From: Jeotgalibaca porci
GTDB lineage: Bacteria > Bacillota > Bacilli > Lactobacillales > Aerococcaceae
DNA length: 64,000 bases
Reading direction: 5' to 3'
NCBI RefSeq assembly: GCF_011299095.1
Contig: NZ_CP049889.1
Span: forward strand, 153,501-217,500
A program made the translations under genes and the position numbers. Position 1 is the first letter of the stretch. Each line of letters opens with the position of its first letter. The notes beneath the pieces are model-generated. The model saw nothing but the letters and a program-made list of their open reading frames with translations. It made no database searches and was not told the origin of the DNA. Shown piece after piece: positions 14,925 to 26,458 of this stretch.

Positions 14925-14953
14925 AGAAGCGGGACTGTAATATCCGCGCTTCT
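14925..14953 (-). terminator. Terminator after the VOC gene
   Basis: On the minus strand AGAAGCGC and a pairing CGCTTCT around a short loop, followed by TTTTTTT. Confidence 0.65.
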
Positions 14954-14969
14954 TTCATAATGTGAGAGT

Positions 14970-15815
14970 CTAACCAACTACTACGCGCATTTCAATGCCG
15001 CTGTTGTCTTTTACGATAACAGTGCCGTTTTCTTGCGTGTATGGGTAATTCTTTTCATCCAATCGCTCAACTAAAGCAGTCAGTTCCGCTTCGCTTGGCA
15101 CTATCCATTCGTAATAAGCCATACCCAACTGACCCGCTATAGGTGCTGGTAATTCTTTACCTGCCCATGTATTTGAACCTAGGTGGTGGTGATAGTCTCC
15201 TGAAGCAAAGAATTTCGCTTGTCCTGAGTAATCAGATTTTAATCCTAATGGTATTAACGTTGTATAGAAGTCTTCTGTTCCTTGTAAATCATGGACAGTC
15301 AAGTGGACGTGACCCATGATTGTTCCTACTGGCATACCCGCAAATGGCTTCTCAACAGTTCCTAGAACACCCTCTGCATCCATTTGAATGGTAATACCTT
15401 CGATACGGCCATCTTCACGACGGTCCCAAACAGATTTTGGCTTATCGACATAGATTTCAATTCCATTTCCTTCTGGGTCGTTAAAGTACAGTGCTTCACT
15501 GTAACCGTGGTCGCTTGCACCACCAAGAGGGAATTTATTTAGGAGCAAGTAGTATAAATACTCTCCCAAATCTTGTCTTGTTGGTAATAGAAGTGCCAAG
15601 TGGAACAGACCCGCTGTCAATGTTTTCTGTCCTTGCGGATCCACTTTAACCAACTCTACCAACGGTGTTTTTGTTGCTTCGATTCCTAATACTACATTTT
15701 CTGAATGTGAATCGAGAACAGTTAAACCAATAACTTTTTGGTAGAACTCACTCATTTTTTCTAAATCTTTAACGTTTAGAACTACTTTGCCTAATTTCCA
15801 ATCTTTTTCTGTCAT
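14970..15815 (-). CDS. VOC superfamily protein, CatE-like ring-cleavage dioxygenase fold
   Basis: A 281-residue protein with two vicinal-oxygen-chelate modules, at about residues 8-125 (LGKVVLNVKDLEKM...) and 168-280 (MGHVHLTVHDLQGTE...). Candidate metal ligands are the His of GHVHLTV, a His in DYHHHLG and a C-terminal Glu (GIEMRVV). It resembles Bacillus CatE/YfiE catechol 2,3-dioxygenase-like proteins, but no aromatic catabolism genes are nearby, so the substrate is uncertain. It lies 21 bp downstream of the phosphoesterase gene and is likely cotranscribed with it. Confidence 0.82.
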   Translation of the reverse strand: MTEKDWKLGKVVLNVKDLEKMSEFYQKVIGLTVLDSHSENVVLGIEATKTPLVELVKVDPQGQKTLTAGLFHLALLLPTRQDLGEYLYYLLLNKFPLGGASDHGYSEALYFNDPEGNGIEIYVDKPKSVWDRREDGRIEGITIQMDAEGVLGTVEKPFAGMPVGTIMGHVHLTVHDLQGTEDFYTTLIPLGLKSDYSGQAKFFASGDYHHHLGSNTWAGKELPAPIAGQLGMAYYEWIVPSEAELTALVERLDEKNYPYTQENGTVIVKDNSGIEMRVVVG

Positions 15816-15836
15816 ACTAATCCTTCTCTCTAAAAT

Positions 15837-16655
15837 TTATAGTGTAAATGTTTCTATTGTATAAGCTAGTTCTGATACCGGATCATCTGTATACCAATGA
15901 CGCCCATTTCCTAAACAGGCACAATAATAAGTGATAGCATCTTCTACTAGTGTTTTCCTAAAGTGAACGTGTCCCATTACGCTTTTTGTTATGGGGTATT
16001 TGTCGTACAGCGTCATATAGCTGCGACTTCCCAAAAATGCGTTGTAATAATCATAGACACGATGTGGGAGAGGGACAATAAATTGTGGATGCGTCACGAC
16101 ATGTGTCATTAAGACGACGCGTTTATCGGCCACTTTTTCCATATCCTTTTCTATCTGAGCCAACATTTCCCGGGAAACGTCTCGATCAGACTTTCCCCAA
16201 TGAACGTACAAGCGGTCATTCCAACCACCTACCCGGAGTTTCTTAGCTTCAAACTCCTCTTCTGTATACTTGTTACTTGCAAAACCATAATCATACCAGC
16301 CAGGATTACCTACGACAGCATACGTATCATTCACAATAAAAGGATTTGCGACGAGTGATTCCTCGCGTTCATTGAATAAGAGATTGATTTTGTTCGTATC
16401 GGTCTCTTTATTTCGAATGGACCAATAATCATGATTTCCTGGTACAAAGAGAATCTTAGAAACACGATGATTCTTCATTTTATCAAGAAAGGCGAGTGAC
16501 TCTCTGTAATCAGAGCTAATGTCCCCTGCAAGCAGTAAGACATCGATTTCGTTATGATACAGGTATTCTGCCAACAACGAATCATAGGATTGGCCCGGAG
16601 CAAGTTTACGCTCATTTATGTCAATGTGGATATCGGATAATACCCCGAATTTCAA
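15837..16655 (-). CDS. Calcineurin-like metallophosphoesterase
   Basis: A 272-residue phosphoesterase with the full metal-site motif set: SDIHID near the N-terminus, LLAGDISSD, VPGNHDYWS, MTHVVTH and GHVHFRK. The two-metal centre hydrolyses phosphomonoesters or diesters; the substrate is unknown. The start is most likely TTG at 16655 (protein MKFGVLSD...), because the only ribosome site, AAAGGAG, lies just upstream of it, inside the first codons of the longer GTG-initiated frame (16676). No signal peptide. Confidence 0.85.
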   Translation of the reverse strand: MKFGVLSDIHIDINERKLAPGQSYDSLLAEYLYHNEIDVLLLAGDISSDYRESLAFLDKMKNHRVSKILFVPGNHDYWSIRNKETDTNKINLLFNEREESLVANPFIVNDTYAVVGNPGWYDYGFASNKYTEEEFEAKKLRVGGWNDRLYVHWGKSDRDVSREMLAQIEKDMEKVADKRVVLMTHVVTHPQFIVPLPHRVYDYYNAFLGSRSYMTLYDKYPITKSVMGHVHFRKTLVEDAITYYCACLGNGRHWYTDDPVSELAYTIETFTL

Positions 16656-16734
16656 AATAAACGTCTCTCCTTTCACTTACTAAATAATAGTATATCACAT
16701 TAATTCGAATTTGGAATACTTTTATTCATACTTC

Positions 16735-17235
16735 TTAAAAAGAATGTGATTTCATTGTCACAGCGATAAATTTAGCTTGAGTTAAGGCTTGCAAATCGGT
16801 TGGTTTCAGTTCGACTTGCAGCCCTCTTCTACCCGCAGAAACAATAACCGTCTCTAACGCTTGAGCCTCTTGTGCCAGAAAAGTTGGATACTGTTTTTTC
16901 ATTCCAATTGGAGAAGTGCCGCCACGAATGTAACCCGTCGTTTTCTCTAATTCTTCCAACGGCAGTAATTCAGTCCGCTTATTTCCACTGGCGTTTGCTA
17001 ATAACTTAAAGTTAATTTCAGCGGTCGCTGGAATACATACGACAATCGGCCCGGTTACGTTTCCTACTACTACCAAGGTTTTGAATACTCTCTCGAGAGG
17101 GACTTCGCCATTTTTGACCGCGCTCTTTGCATCCAAATGATTTTCACTCCATGCATATTCATGAATCTTATACGGAATTTTAGCCTGTTCTACCATCCGC
17201 ATGGCATTTGTTTTGTTGATCTTCTTTTTTGCCAT
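16735..17235 (-). CDS. ybaK: Cys-tRNA(Pro) deacylase, YbaK/EbsC family
   Basis: A 166-residue aminoacyl-tRNA editing protein that removes cysteine mischarged on tRNA-Pro. Family features are LDAKSAVKNGEVPLERVFKTLVV, VCIPATAEINFKLLANA, GYIRGGTSPIGMKK with the conserved GGxSPxG loop, and the C-terminal IVSAGRRGLQVEL. ATG at 17235 is preferred because GGAG stands 8 nt upstream; the longer frame would begin at a GTG three codons earlier within that spacer. Free-standing, between terminators. Confidence 0.88.
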   Translation of the reverse strand: MAKKKINKTNAMRMVEQAKIPYKIHEYAWSENHLDAKSAVKNGEVPLERVFKTLVVVGNVTGPIVVCIPATAEINFKLLANASGNKRTELLPLEELEKTTGYIRGGTSPIGMKKQYPTFLAQEAQALETVIVSAGRRGLQVELKPTDLQALTQAKFIAVTMKSHSF

Positions 17236-17255
17236 TGTCATCACTCCGGAATCTA

Positions 17256-17291
17256 AAAAAATAGAGAATCAGGTTTCCCTTATTCTCTATT
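17256..17291 (-). terminator. Terminator after ppaC
   Basis: AAATAGAGAAT and ATTCTCTATTT pair around a G/C-poor loop; T-run on the minus-strand exit side. Confidence 0.65.
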
Positions 17292-17302
17292 TAGTCAGTT
17301 AA

Positions 17303-18232
17303 TTATTTCGTGTATGCCTCAGTTAATTGTGGGACGATTTGTTTTTTACGTGAAACAACACCTTCTAGGAATGCTGTTTGATTTTCGAACGTAACATTAA
17401 ATGCTGTCTCAGCTTTGTCTGCGCCATTTCCAACAACAAGAAGCGTTGAGTCGCTCTCAACGATGTTCGTAATCATCAAAACAAATAAATCATAATTCTC
17501 TGCTGCATTTTCTGCTGTCATTAAGCTTACTAACTCTTCTTGACGTTTTAGGACATCTTGAATATCGACTGTATTTACTTGACCAATGCGGACGGACTTA
17601 TCACCCATTGGGAATGACTTCGCATCCAAATCCAGTAATTCTTCGCTTGATTTACTATCAAGGTTCGTCCCAGCTTTCAACATATCCATACCATACTCAG
17701 CCACATCAACATCTGCAATAGCAGCCAATTCTTTAGCTACAGCAACATCTTCCGGCGTACAGGTAGGAGATTTGAATAACAAAGTATCAGAAATAATAGC
17801 AGAAAGCATCAAACCAGCAATTTGTGCTGGAATTTCGATTCCTTTTTCTTGATACATTTTGTAGATAACCGTGTTAGTACAACCAACCGGTTCACTGCGG
17901 TAGTATAATGGGTTCGCAGTTTCGAAGTTAGAGATACGGTGGTGATCAATAACGTATTTAATCTCAACGTTTGTAATATCCGTTGCACTTTGTTGGAATT
18001 CGTTATGGTCTACCAACGCTACTGCTGAAACTTCATTCGACACCGTATTTACAACACGCGGTGCTTCCCAGTTAAAATGATTCAAAGCAAATGCTGTTTC
18101 TTCACTTGGTCCTTCGAATGCAACAGCCTCAGCTTCAACGCCACTTTCATTCAAGTAGTGAGCAAATGATATTGCAGATGTAATCGCATCTGTGTCCGGA
18201 TTTTGATGACCAAAAACTAATAATTTTTCCAT
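17303..18232 (-). CDS. ppaC: Manganese-dependent inorganic pyrophosphatase
   Basis: A 309-residue family II pyrophosphatase that hydrolyses PPi to two phosphates and keeps biosynthetic reactions moving forward. DHH-superfamily motifs are clear: GHQNPDTDAITSA at the N-terminus, LVDHNEF, the DHH signature VIDHHRISNF, and a C-terminal SRKKQIVPQL that binds pyrophosphate. Length is standard. No CBS domains are inserted, so it lacks nucleotide regulation. Confidence 0.95.
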   Translation of the reverse strand: MEKLLVFGHQNPDTDAITSAISFAHYLNESGVEAEAVAFEGPSEETAFALNHFNWEAPRVVNTVSNEVSAVALVDHNEFQQSATDITNVEIKYVIDHHRISNFETANPLYYRSEPVGCTNTVIYKMYQEKGIEIPAQIAGLMLSAIISDTLLFKSPTCTPEDVAVAKELAAIADVDVAEYGMDMLKAGTNLDSKSSEELLDLDAKSFPMGDKSVRIGQVNTVDIQDVLKRQEELVSLMTAENAAENYDLFVLMITNIVESDSTLLVVGNGADKAETAFNVTFENQTAFLEGVVSRKKQIVPQLTEAYTK

Positions 18233-18273
18233 AATTGACCCTCTTTCATCTATCTATATGTATGTATGATATT

Positions 18274-18319
18274 AAAAAAAAAGGAAAAGGGCAACGAAAT
18301 TTCGCCTTTTTCCTTTTTT
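18274..18319 (-). terminator. Terminator after pflA
   Basis: AAAAAAGGAAAAGGGC and GCCTTTTTCCTTTTTT form a long A/T-rich stem with a 10-nt loop and T-run in the minus direction. Confidence 0.8.
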
Positions 18320-18327
18320 ATCACTGA

Positions 18328-19089
18328 TTAAACGTTTAAATAACCGTTGTATTCATCGCAGCGCAATAATTTACGCGCATTCATAACGCGTTCGTGTGTC
18401 GGCGACTCGATACCTTCTAATTTATACGGAATTCCCAATGCTTCGTACTTGTAGACACCCATCTTATGATACGGCAGAATTTCGACTTTTTGAACATTCT
18501 TCAAGGTTGCAATGTAGTCGCCCAGGCGGATTAGGTATTCATCATAATCAGATCGTTCCGGTACTAATACGTGACGGATCCAAGCTGGTTTTCCAATTTC
18601 AGATAAGTATTCTGTCATTTCCAAAATACTCTTATTGGACCACATCGTTAATTTCTTATGGCCAAGGTCATCAATATGCTTAATATCCATCAGAATAAGA
18701 TCAGTTACTTCCATTAACGCTTCGAATCTTCCAAAAAACGGCTCATCACGTGTAAAAGGTTGCCCACACGTATCTAAGGCTGTATTCACACCGAGTGCTT
18801 TCGCTTTAGTAAATAGTTCAATAATAAAATCAATTTGAAGTAAGGGTTCACCACCGCTGACGGTAATCCCACCCTTTTCTCCCCAGAACTCGCGATATTG
18901 AAGAGCCATGTCCAGAACTTCGTCTGTTGTCATTTCATTTCCGCCACCAATATTCCAGGTATCAGGGTTATGACAGAATTCGCAACGCATACGACACCCC
19001 TGCATAAATACAATAAAACGAATACCAGGTCCATCCACGGAACCAAAACTCTCAGTTGAGTGTACAAAACCTGTCATTGGGTTAGTCAT
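18328..19089 (-). CDS. pflA: Pyruvate formate-lyase activating enzyme
   Basis: A 253-residue radical SAM enzyme that abstracts hydrogen from the glycine of PflB to make the active radical form. The cluster is C32-x3-C36-x2-C39 in QGCRMRCEFCHNPDTW, followed by GGITVSGGEPLLQ. It lies 108 bp downstream of pflB in the same direction. The gap has hairpins that may attenuate transcription so that less activase than lyase is made. Confidence 0.95.
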   Translation of the reverse strand: MTNPMTGFVHSTESFGSVDGPGIRFIVFMQGCRMRCEFCHNPDTWNIGGGNEMTTDEVLDMALQYREFWGEKGGITVSGGEPLLQIDFIIELFTKAKALGVNTALDTCGQPFTRDEPFFGRFEALMEVTDLILMDIKHIDDLGHKKLTMWSNKSILEMTEYLSEIGKPAWIRHVLVPERSDYDEYLIRLGDYIATLKNVQKVEILPYHKMGVYKYEALGIPYKLEGIESPTHERVMNARKLLRCDEYNGYLNV

Positions 19090-19121
19090 AAGTCATTTCT
19101 CCTCCACGATTTCTTGTGATT

Positions 19122-19185
19122 TTCCGACCAAAAGGAAAGAGCGTGTCTCATTCCCTTTGGTCGAAAACGGAGGCAGGGCCTCCGC
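19122..19185 (-). terminator. Pair of hairpins between pflB and pflA
   Basis: CGGAGGC/GCCTCCG (19169-19185), followed on the minus strand by TTTTC, then a longer imperfect stem CGACCAAA...TTTGGTCG (19122-19164). A partial terminator or mRNA-stabilising structure is likely. Confidence 0.45.
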
Positions 19186-19197
19186 ATTCGAATAGTA

Positions 19198-21426
19198 TTA
19201 CATGCTTTCGTGCATTGTACGGCTGATAACATCCATTTGTTGTTCGCGCGTCAATTTCACAAAGTTAACTGCGTATCCAGATACACGGATTGTCAATTGT
19301 GGGTAGTTCTCTGGGTGCTCCATTGCATCCATAAGTGTTTCACGGTTGAATACGTTAACGTTCAAGTGGTGACCACCTTTACGTACATAACCGTCTAACA
19401 TGTTTGATAGGTTTTCTTCTTGCACTTCATCTTCACGTCCCAAAGCTTTTGGTACGATTGAGAATGTGTTTGAGATACCATCTAATGAGTAACGGTATGG
19501 AATCTTCGCTACTGAAGAAAGACTTGCTAAAGCACCATGTGTATCGCGACCATGTTGTGGGTTAGCACCTGGAGCGAATGGTACGCCTGCTTTACGCCCG
19601 TCTGGTGTAGCACCCGTACTCTTACCGTAAACAACGTTTGAAGTAATTGTTAGGATTGATGTTGTATGTTTTGCATCACGGTAAGTTTTGTGTTTTTTAA
19701 CTTTACTCATGAAGTCTTTCAACAACCAGACTCCAATTTCATCCGCACGGTCATCGTTATTACCGTATTTTGGATAATCGCCTTCGATTTCAAAGTCTAC
19801 TGCAATTCCGTGTTCGTCGCGGATTACTTTAACTTTTGCGTGTTTAATCGCTGAAAGAGAGTCGATTGTTACAGAGAAGCCAGCAATACCTGTTGCCATT
19901 GTACGCATAACATTTGTATCATGTAGTGCCATTTCTAAATCTTCATAACTGTATTTATCATGCATATAGTGGATAACGTTCAGGATGTTGATATACATAC
20001 CAGCAACCCATTCGTTCATCATATCGAATTTTTCCATTACTTCGTCATAGTCTAAGTACTCAGAAGTAATTGGTTGGTATTTAGGACCAACTTGTTTTCT
20101 TGTAACTTCGTCCACACCACCGTTGATTGCATACAACAATGATTTAGCCAAGTTCGCACGCGCTCCGAAGAATTGCATTTGTTTACCGATACGCATTGCA
20201 GATACACAACAAGCGATTCCGTAGTCATCGCCCCACTCTGGACGCATTACATCATCGTTTTCGTATTGGATTGAGCTTGTAACGATGGAAATGTGTGCAC
20301 AGAAACGTTTGAAGCCTTCAGGCAAGCGTGTTGACCATAGTACTGTCAAGTTTGGCTCAGGAGCAGTTCCCATGTTTTTCAATGTTTGTAGGAAACGGAA
20401 TGAGCTCTTAGTTACGAGCGTACGGCCGTCTTCACCCATACCACCGATTGCTTCTGTTACCCATGTTGGGTCTCCAGAGAATAGTTCGTTGTAATCTGGT
20501 GTACGAGCAAATTTAACCAAACGTAGTTTCATTACAAAGTGATCAACGATTTCTTGTGCTTCTTTTTCTGTTAACGTACCGTTTTCTAAATCACGTTGGA
20601 TATAAACATCCAAGAATGTAGAAACACGACCTAGGGACATTGCTGCACCGTTTTGTTGTTTAACAGCAGCCAAGTAACCAAGGTATAGCCATTGGAATGC
20701 TTCTTTAGCTGTTGTAGCTGGTTTAGAAATATCAAATCCGTAGATGTTTCCTAATTCTTTCAAGTCTTTCAATGCGCGATATTGCTCGCTCATTTCTTCA
20801 CGTAAACGGATAATATCTTCTGACATTGTGCCGTTACCAAGAACTGCGAAGTCTTTTAATTTTTCTTGCATTAGGAAATCGACACCGTATAATGCAACAC
20901 GACGGTAATCTCCGATAATCCGGCCACGTCCGTATGCGTCTGGTAAACCAGTGATGATTTTGTTTGAACGTGCGTTACGCATTTCTGGCGTATAAACGTC
21001 AAATACACCTTGGTTATGTGTTTTTCTGTAGTCACGGAAAATATGGGAAACTTCAGGATCGATTTCGTAACCGTAAGCTTCTGCTGATTGCTCACTCATA
21101 CGGATTCCGCCAAATGGTTGCAATGAACGTTTGAAAGGTTTTTCTGTTTGGAAACCAACAATTTGTTCTTTGTCTTTATTCAAATAACCTGCATCATGGG
21201 ATGTGATTGTTGATACGACTTTCGTATCCATATCAAGTACGCCGCCAGCTTCCATTTCTTGTTTCGTTAAGTCCATTACTTGAGCCCAAAGTTCGTTTGT
21301 TGCTTCAGTTGGTCCTTCCAAGAATTCTGCATCGCCTTCATACGCTGAGTAGTTTTGTTGGATAAAATCGCGAACGTCAACTTCTGTTTTCCAAGTCTTG
21401 CCTTTGAAACCTTGCCATTGTTCCAT
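19198..21426 (-). CDS. pflB: Formate C-acetyltransferase (pyruvate formate-lyase)
   Basis: A 742-residue glycyl radical enzyme that converts pyruvate and CoA to acetyl-CoA and formate in anaerobic mixed-acid fermentation. The active-site cysteines are C406-C407 (GIACCVSAM) and the radical site is G717 in [10 protein letters not shown], the usual distance from the C-terminus. AGGAGGA precedes the ATG. A good promoter lies 70-100 bp upstream with a Rex-like half site downstream of it. Formate made here can feed Fhs (45263) for one-carbon units. Confidence 0.97.
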   Translation of the reverse strand: MEQWQGFKGKTWKTEVDVRDFIQQNYSAYEGDAEFLEGPTEATNELWAQVMDLTKQEMEAGGVLDMDTKVVSTITSHDAGYLNKDKEQIVGFQTEKPFKRSLQPFGGIRMSEQSAEAYGYEIDPEVSHIFRDYRKTHNQGVFDVYTPEMRNARSNKIITGLPDAYGRGRIIGDYRRVALYGVDFLMQEKLKDFAVLGNGTMSEDIIRLREEMSEQYRALKDLKELGNIYGFDISKPATTAKEAFQWLYLGYLAAVKQQNGAAMSLGRVSTFLDVYIQRDLENGTLTEKEAQEIVDHFVMKLRLVKFARTPDYNELFSGDPTWVTEAIGGMGEDGRTLVTKSSFRFLQTLKNMGTAPEPNLTVLWSTRLPEGFKRFCAHISIVTSSIQYENDDVMRPEWGDDYGIACCVSAMRIGKQMQFFGARANLAKSLLYAINGGVDEVTRKQVGPKYQPITSEYLDYDEVMEKFDMMNEWVAGMYINILNVIHYMHDKYSYEDLEMALHDTNVMRTMATGIAGFSVTIDSLSAIKHAKVKVIRDEHGIAVDFEIEGDYPKYGNNDDRADEIGVWLLKDFMSKVKKHKTYRDAKHTTSILTITSNVVYGKSTGATPDGRKAGVPFAPGANPQHGRDTHGALASLSSVAKIPYRYSLDGISNTFSIVPKALGREDEVQEENLSNMLDGYVRKGGHHLNVNVFNRETLMDAMEHPENYPQLTIRVSGYAVNFVKLTREQQMDVISRTMHESM

Positions 21427-21463
21427 AACTAAAATCCTCCTAATAAATACCTGTTTTTTTAAT

Positions 21464-21480
21464 TTGTGAATTATGTAACA
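21464..21480. promoter_or_regulatory. Possible Rex-like half operator
   Basis: TTGTGAA followed by AT-rich sequence matches one half of the Rex consensus (TTGTGAA-N4-TTCACAA); the other half is poor. It lies just downstream of the pflB -10 box, where repression would be expected. Confidence 0.2.
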
Positions 21481-21494
21481 CCTTTAACAAATTC

Positions 21495-21522
21495 ATTATA
21501 ACACGTTTTACAGTTTGTGCAA
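21495..21522 (-). promoter_or_regulatory. Promoter of pflB
   Basis: On the minus strand TTGCAC (21517-21522), 16-nt spacer, perfect TATAAT (21495-21500). Confidence 0.65.
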
Positions 21523-21645
21523 TGTTTTTCATGCATTTTGTTATTTTTATGTTTCAACTTCTAAAAAACCGATACGCACCCTTATAAATCAACGTTCTTA
21601 AAGATAAATATTATTAATCACTTAATTCATTATTTATCTTTAAAA

Positions 21646-21690
21646 ATAAAAACAGCCTCCATCTGTATTATATAACAGATGGAGGCTGTT
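21646..21690 (-). terminator. Terminator after parC
   Basis: AACAGCCTCCATCTGT (21651-21666) and ACAGATGGAGGCTGTT (21675-21690): 16-bp perfect stem, T-rich in the minus direction. Confidence 0.85.
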
Positions 21691-21708
21691 TCAATTGTAT
21701 CGATACAG

Positions 21709-24186
21709 TTAGCTTTCTGCATCCAATTGTGAAATGGGATACAACTTCTTGATAGCATGAATGTGTCCATCTTCGCTCTCAACAAGGATAGACGTGCCAT
21801 TCGTATAGCGTGGTGTAAAGGGAACATTTTTGCTGATCAGTTCTTTTACTTTCCCACGTGTCGTCTTAATGGTGTACAAGTCTTGGCTGTCTGGATTTGA
21901 ATCCATATACACAATTCGGTGCGGATTTGTTTTTAGCTCTTTGATTAACATGAGTCCGCGCTTCGCTCTACCCAGACGGGAAATCTCACCTGTTCTGAAA
22001 CGCTTCGCATTCCCTCTTTGGGTCATAATCAAAAGAGGATGTTTGTCATCATCTACTTCAAAGATTGTTGCCCCTACTACATAGTCATCGGCTCTCAAGT
22101 TGATCGCTTTCACGCCGCTTGTGCGAATACCAGTCGGCGTTACCTCTTCTAATAGATAACGTAGGCTGAATCCACCGTTGGTAATGAAGAGAACTTCATA
22201 TTGTTTTTCCGTTTCATCACTAAAGTGAATGTTTTGGACAATATCATCGTCCGTCTTCAACTTGATAGCGACCGCTTTTTTACGTTTGTATCCACGGTAG
22301 GTCTGATATTCTGACAAGAGCGTCCGCTTAATCATACCTTCCTTTGTGATAAATATGACTGTTTGTTTATCCGTAAGCGATTCTTCATGTTTGACAATGC
22401 GTGCATTTACAATTTCTTCGCCTGCTGCAAAAGGAATGGTTTGAGAAATATGGTGTCCCATCTCTTTCCACTTCAATTCCGGTAGCTCATGAATTGGCAA
22501 GTGCAAGTAGCTGCCTTTATTTGTAAACATTACAATCGCATCTAAAGTCGAGGCTTTTTCGATTAAGAGCGGCTGATCCCCTTCTCTTAACCCTAAACCA
22601 CTGGCTTCCGTGGCTGCAAAGGAGCGGAAGGTCGTGCGTTTGTAATACCCTTCTTGGGTCAGTACAACGAATACTTCCTCATCCGGAATAAGGACTTCCG
22701 TTTCGATTTTAATCTCTTCGATTTCTGCTTCCAGGCTGGATAAGCGTGGTGTTGCGTATTTCTTCTTAATTGCCATCAGTTCGTTCTTCATGACCATGCG
22801 TAACGTCATGTCATTGTTTAAGATACTGTTGTAAGAGGCCACTTGTTCATTCAAATCAAGTTTTTCATTTTGCAAGGAAACGATGTCTGTATTCGTCAAG
22901 CGATACAATTGTAAAGATACAATCGCTTCGGCTTGCGTTTCAGAAAACTGGTATGTTTCCATTAAATTATTTTTGGCATCTTTCTTGTCCGAACTATTCC
23001 GTATTAACGCAATAACTTCATCCAAAATTGATACTACCCGAATTAAAGCATCCACAATATGCAAGCGCGCCTCTGCTTTACGCAGATTAAAACGCGTGCG
23101 GCGGATGATGACTTCTTGTTGGAAGGTAATATAGGCACTGAGAATTTGTGCCAATCCAACTTGTTGTGGTCTTAATTCGTCTATCGCAATCATGTTAAAG
23201 TGATAGTTGACTTGCAAATCGGTATTTTTGAACAAATAGTTCAAAATACCTTCTGCATTGGCGTCTTTCTTAAGCTCTACCACAATTTGAAGTCCTTCGC
23301 GGTCTGTTTCATCCCGCACCTCGGAAATGCCCTCTATCTTACGATTTAGACGTATCTCATCCATACGCTTCACAAGCAAAGCCTTGTTTACTTCATAAGG
23401 AATCTCGTTAATAATGATTTGCTGTTTCCCACCGCGCAATGATTCAATCTTGGTAACAGAACGAACAACCACTTTACCGCGTCCTGTTTTATAGGCGCTC
23501 TCCAGTCCGGCTTTCCCTTGGATAATCCCACCTGTCGGAAAGTCAGGTCCTTTGACATATTTCATCAACTGCTTGATTGTTGCTTCAGGGTTATCAATTA
23601 AATGAACCGTTGCATCAATCACCTCACCCAAGTTATGCGGAGGAATATCCGTTGCATAACCGGCTGAAATACCTGTCGTTCCGTTTACTAAAAGGTTTGG
23701 ATAACGTGCAGGCAATACCATTGGTTCTTCATCTGTATCATCGAAGTTTAGGATAAAGTCAACAGTATCACTATCGATATCACCCACGAGTTCCGAAGAA
23801 ATCTTAGCAAGACGTGCTTCTGTATACCGCATCGCCGCTGCCGGATCTCCATCCATACTCCCGTTATTCCCGTGCATTTCAATAAGCGGTTCACGCATTT
23901 TCCACTCTTGACTCAAGCGGACCATCGCCTCGTAAACACTTGAATCCCCGTGTGGGTGATAGTTCCCGATTACGTTACCAACTGTTTTAGCTGATTTACG
24001 AAATTGTTTTTCTGATGTGTTTCCGCTGACATACATCGCATATAAGATACGACGCTGAACAGGTTTCAACCCGTCTCGAATGTCAGGAAGTGCTCGGTCT
24101 TGGATAATATATTTAGAGTAACGACCAAAACGGTCACCCATAATATCTTCCATCATGATTTCTTTAATATCTTGCTCGAAGGCCAT
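21709..24186 (-). CDS. parC: DNA topoisomerase IV subunit A
   Basis: An 825-residue subunit that cuts and rejoins DNA to decatenate daughter chromosomes. The catalytic tyrosine is Y121 in [11 protein letters not shown]. The quinolone-determining region reads [11 protein letters not shown] with Ser and Glu at the usual resistance positions (about S82, E86), the wild-type state. A six-bladed C-terminal beta-pinwheel follows from about residue 490. The first codon overlaps the last base of parE, showing tight coupling. Pairing with this parE, rather than gyrB-gyrA order next to recF, supports ParC over GyrA. Confidence 0.94.
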   Translation of the reverse strand: MAFEQDIKEIMMEDIMGDRFGRYSKYIIQDRALPDIRDGLKPVQRRILYAMYVSGNTSEKQFRKSAKTVGNVIGNYHPHGDSSVYEAMVRLSQEWKMREPLIEMHGNNGSMDGDPAAAMRYTEARLAKISSELVGDIDSDTVDFILNFDDTDEEPMVLPARYPNLLVNGTTGISAGYATDIPPHNLGEVIDATVHLIDNPEATIKQLMKYVKGPDFPTGGIIQGKAGLESAYKTGRGKVVVRSVTKIESLRGGKQQIIINEIPYEVNKALLVKRMDEIRLNRKIEGISEVRDETDREGLQIVVELKKDANAEGILNYLFKNTDLQVNYHFNMIAIDELRPQQVGLAQILSAYITFQQEVIIRRTRFNLRKAEARLHIVDALIRVVSILDEVIALIRNSSDKKDAKNNLMETYQFSETQAEAIVSLQLYRLTNTDIVSLQNEKLDLNEQVASYNSILNNDMTLRMVMKNELMAIKKKYATPRLSSLEAEIEEIKIETEVLIPDEEVFVVLTQEGYYKRTTFRSFAATEASGLGLREGDQPLLIEKASTLDAIVMFTNKGSYLHLPIHELPELKWKEMGHHISQTIPFAAGEEIVNARIVKHEESLTDKQTVIFITKEGMIKRTLLSEYQTYRGYKRKKAVAIKLKTDDDIVQNIHFSDETEKQYEVLFITNGGFSLRYLLEEVTPTGIRTSGVKAINLRADDYVVGATIFEVDDDKHPLLIMTQRGNAKRFRTGEISRLGRAKRGLMLIKELKTNPHRIVYMDSNPDSQDLYTIKTTRGKVKELISKNVPFTPRYTNGTSILVESEDGHIHAIKKLYPISQLDAES

Positions 24187-26255
24187 TAAATCTCCTCGCT
24201 TTCAAAGTTCAATGTCAATTGAGCGGCATCGTCATTTGTTGTATTCGTCTGCTCTAATGCTGCGTGTTCTTCTTGCTTATGTTTCTTCATTTGATCAGAA
24301 GCAGTTCCGTCAGATTCTTCCAGAATACTCTTATCATCTTCAAGTGAAAATTGGACGTTATTCTCAATCCATTTACGACGCGGCTCCACCTTATTACCCA
24401 TTAATGTTGTCACACGGCGTTCCAGAGTCGCTTTGTCATCAATAACAACTCGAATAAGAGTACGTGTTTCAGGATTCATAGTTGTATCCCATAGTTGATT
24501 GGCGTTCATTTCCCCCAACCCTTTGTAACGTTGAAGAATGTAGCCTTTTCCAACTTTTTTAACGGCACCTTCGAGTTCTTTTTCTGTCCAGGCGTATTCA
24601 ATGATTTCTTTTTTACCTGATTTCTTCGAAACTTTGTAAAGAGGCGGTTGGGCTAAATAGATTTTCCCTTCCTCTAATAAAGGTTTCATGTAACGGTAAA
24701 AGAATGTTAATAAGAGCGTTTGGATGTGAGCACCGTCTGTATCCGCATCGGTCATGATAATAACTTTATCGTAACTACTATCTTTTACGTCGAAATCGGG
24801 TCCAACCCCCGCACCGACCGTGTGGATAATGGTGCTAATCTCTTCGTTTTTCAAGATATCTTGCATGTTCGCACGTTCGGTATTAATAACCTTTCCACGT
24901 AATGGCAAGATGGCTTGGAACTTCCGGTCGCGACCTTGTTTAGCAGAACCTCCGGCAGAGTCACCCTCGACCAAGAATAATTCGTTCTTGCTGGCGTTTT
25001 TCCCTTGCGCTGGCGTCAATTTACCCGAAAGTAATAATTCACCTTTTCGCTTCTTACCGTTCCGCGACATTTCACGCGCTTTTCGAGCCGCATCACGTGC
25101 TTCGCGTGCTTTAAGGGCTTTACGTACCAACATTTGACCTACTTCACCATTTTCGAGTAAATAGATACTCAAATGCTCGTTAATCAAATTATCAACGATT
25201 GCACGTGCTTGGGGTGTTCCCAATTTTTCTTTCGTTTGTCCTTCAAATTGCAAAATGCTTTCAGGCACCCGCAAGGATAGAACAGCAGTCAGACCTTCAC
25301 GCACATCGCTACCTTCTAAATTCTTATCTTTTTCTTTCAGGAGACCGACTTTACGGGCATATTCATTAAACGCCTTTGTCATACCTGTTTTGGCACCGAC
25401 TTCATGTGTTCCTCCGTCTTTCGTCCGCACGTTATTGACAAAGGACAAAATTGTTTCGGAATAGCCATCGTTATACTGAAATGCAAATTCCACTTCGATT
25501 TCTTCAACTGTTGCTGAAAAAGCAGCAACGGGATTCAAAGTGTCTTTTTCTTCATTCAAGTAACCAACAAATTCTTTAATGCCTTCTTCATACTTAAAGG
25601 TATCACTCTTGTCGTTACGTTCATCGATAATAGTAATCTTTAGACCTTTAAGCAGGAATGCTGATTCACGCATACGCTCAGCAAGTGTATCGTAATTTAA
25701 ATGAGCACTGCCAAATATTTTTGGATCCGGCAGGAAATGAATTGAAGAGCCGTTGGGTTTATTGACCTTGGCTTGTTTTTTCATTTTACCTTTGGGCTTC
25801 CCACCATCTACAAATGAAACGGAGTAAAGCGTTTTATCCCGCACGACACTGACTTCCAAGAATTCAGATAACGCGTTTACCACGCTGGCACCAACCCCGT
25901 GCAAGCCTCCCGACGTTTTATAACCGCCTTCTTGCCCGAACTTACCTCCGGCATGCAAGACTGTAAAAATAACTTGAATCGTCGGAACACCACTTTGGTG
26001 CATCCCGGTTGGCATACCACGGCCGTTATCCGTAACCGTGACGCTTTGATCTTTATGTAGTTTGATTACTATCTCATCAGCGAAACCAGATAAAGCTTCG
26101 TCGACGGCGTTGTCTACAATTTCATAAACCATATGGTGTAGACCACGACTATCTGTAGACCCGATATACATACCTGGTCTTTTTCTAACCGCTTCAAGGC
26201 CTTCCAGCACTTGAATAGCGTCATCATTGTATTGATTCTTTTTTGTTTCTACCAT
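24186..26255 (-). CDS. parE: DNA topoisomerase IV subunit B
   Basis: A 689-residue GHKL ATPase subunit. ATP-site motifs are [25 protein letters not shown] and [14 protein letters not shown]; the TOPRIM domain has [19 protein letters not shown] and [13 protein letters not shown]. Length and the short acidic tail after VQFSLED suit ParE. It precedes parC in one operon with a 1-bp overlap and diverges from plsY. Confidence 0.94.
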   Translation of the reverse strand: MVETKKNQYNDDAIQVLEGLEAVRKRPGMYIGSTDSRGLHHMVYEIVDNAVDEALSGFADEIVIKLHKDQSVTVTDNGRGMPTGMHQSGVPTIQVIFTVLHAGGKFGQEGGYKTSGGLHGVGASVVNALSEFLEVSVVRDKTLYSVSFVDGGKPKGKMKKQAKVNKPNGSSIHFLPDPKIFGSAHLNYDTLAERMRESAFLLKGLKITIIDERNDKSDTFKYEEGIKEFVGYLNEEKDTLNPVAAFSATVEEIEVEFAFQYNDGYSETILSFVNNVRTKDGGTHEVGAKTGMTKAFNEYARKVGLLKEKDKNLEGSDVREGLTAVLSLRVPESILQFEGQTKEKLGTPQARAIVDNLINEHLSIYLLENGEVGQMLVRKALKAREARDAARKAREMSRNGKKRKGELLLSGKLTPAQGKNASKNELFLVEGDSAGGSAKQGRDRKFQAILPLRGKVINTERANMQDILKNEEISTIIHTVGAGVGPDFDVKDSSYDKVIIMTDADTDGAHIQTLLLTFFYRYMKPLLEEGKIYLAQPPLYKVSKKSGKKEIIEYAWTEKELEGAVKKVGKGYILQRYKGLGEMNANQLWDTTMNPETRTLIRVVIDDKATLERRVTTLMGNKVEPRRKWIENNVQFSLEDDKSILEESDGTASDQMKKHKQEEHAALEQTNTTNDDAAQLTLNFESEEI

Positions 26256-26458
26256 CGTTAAACTCCTTTTTCGTACGGAATTCGAACATCCATTCTATCA
26301 TAATACTTGATATTTTAAACATTGTAAAAGAATTTTGGAAAAATTAATACTTAAGAATGTTATTGTAGCAAGGTTTTACTAAAATCGTGATAGGAAACAC
26401 GAGGGTTTAGTGGTAAACTAGCTACGAAGTATTTATATGATTATTAGGAGTGACATTT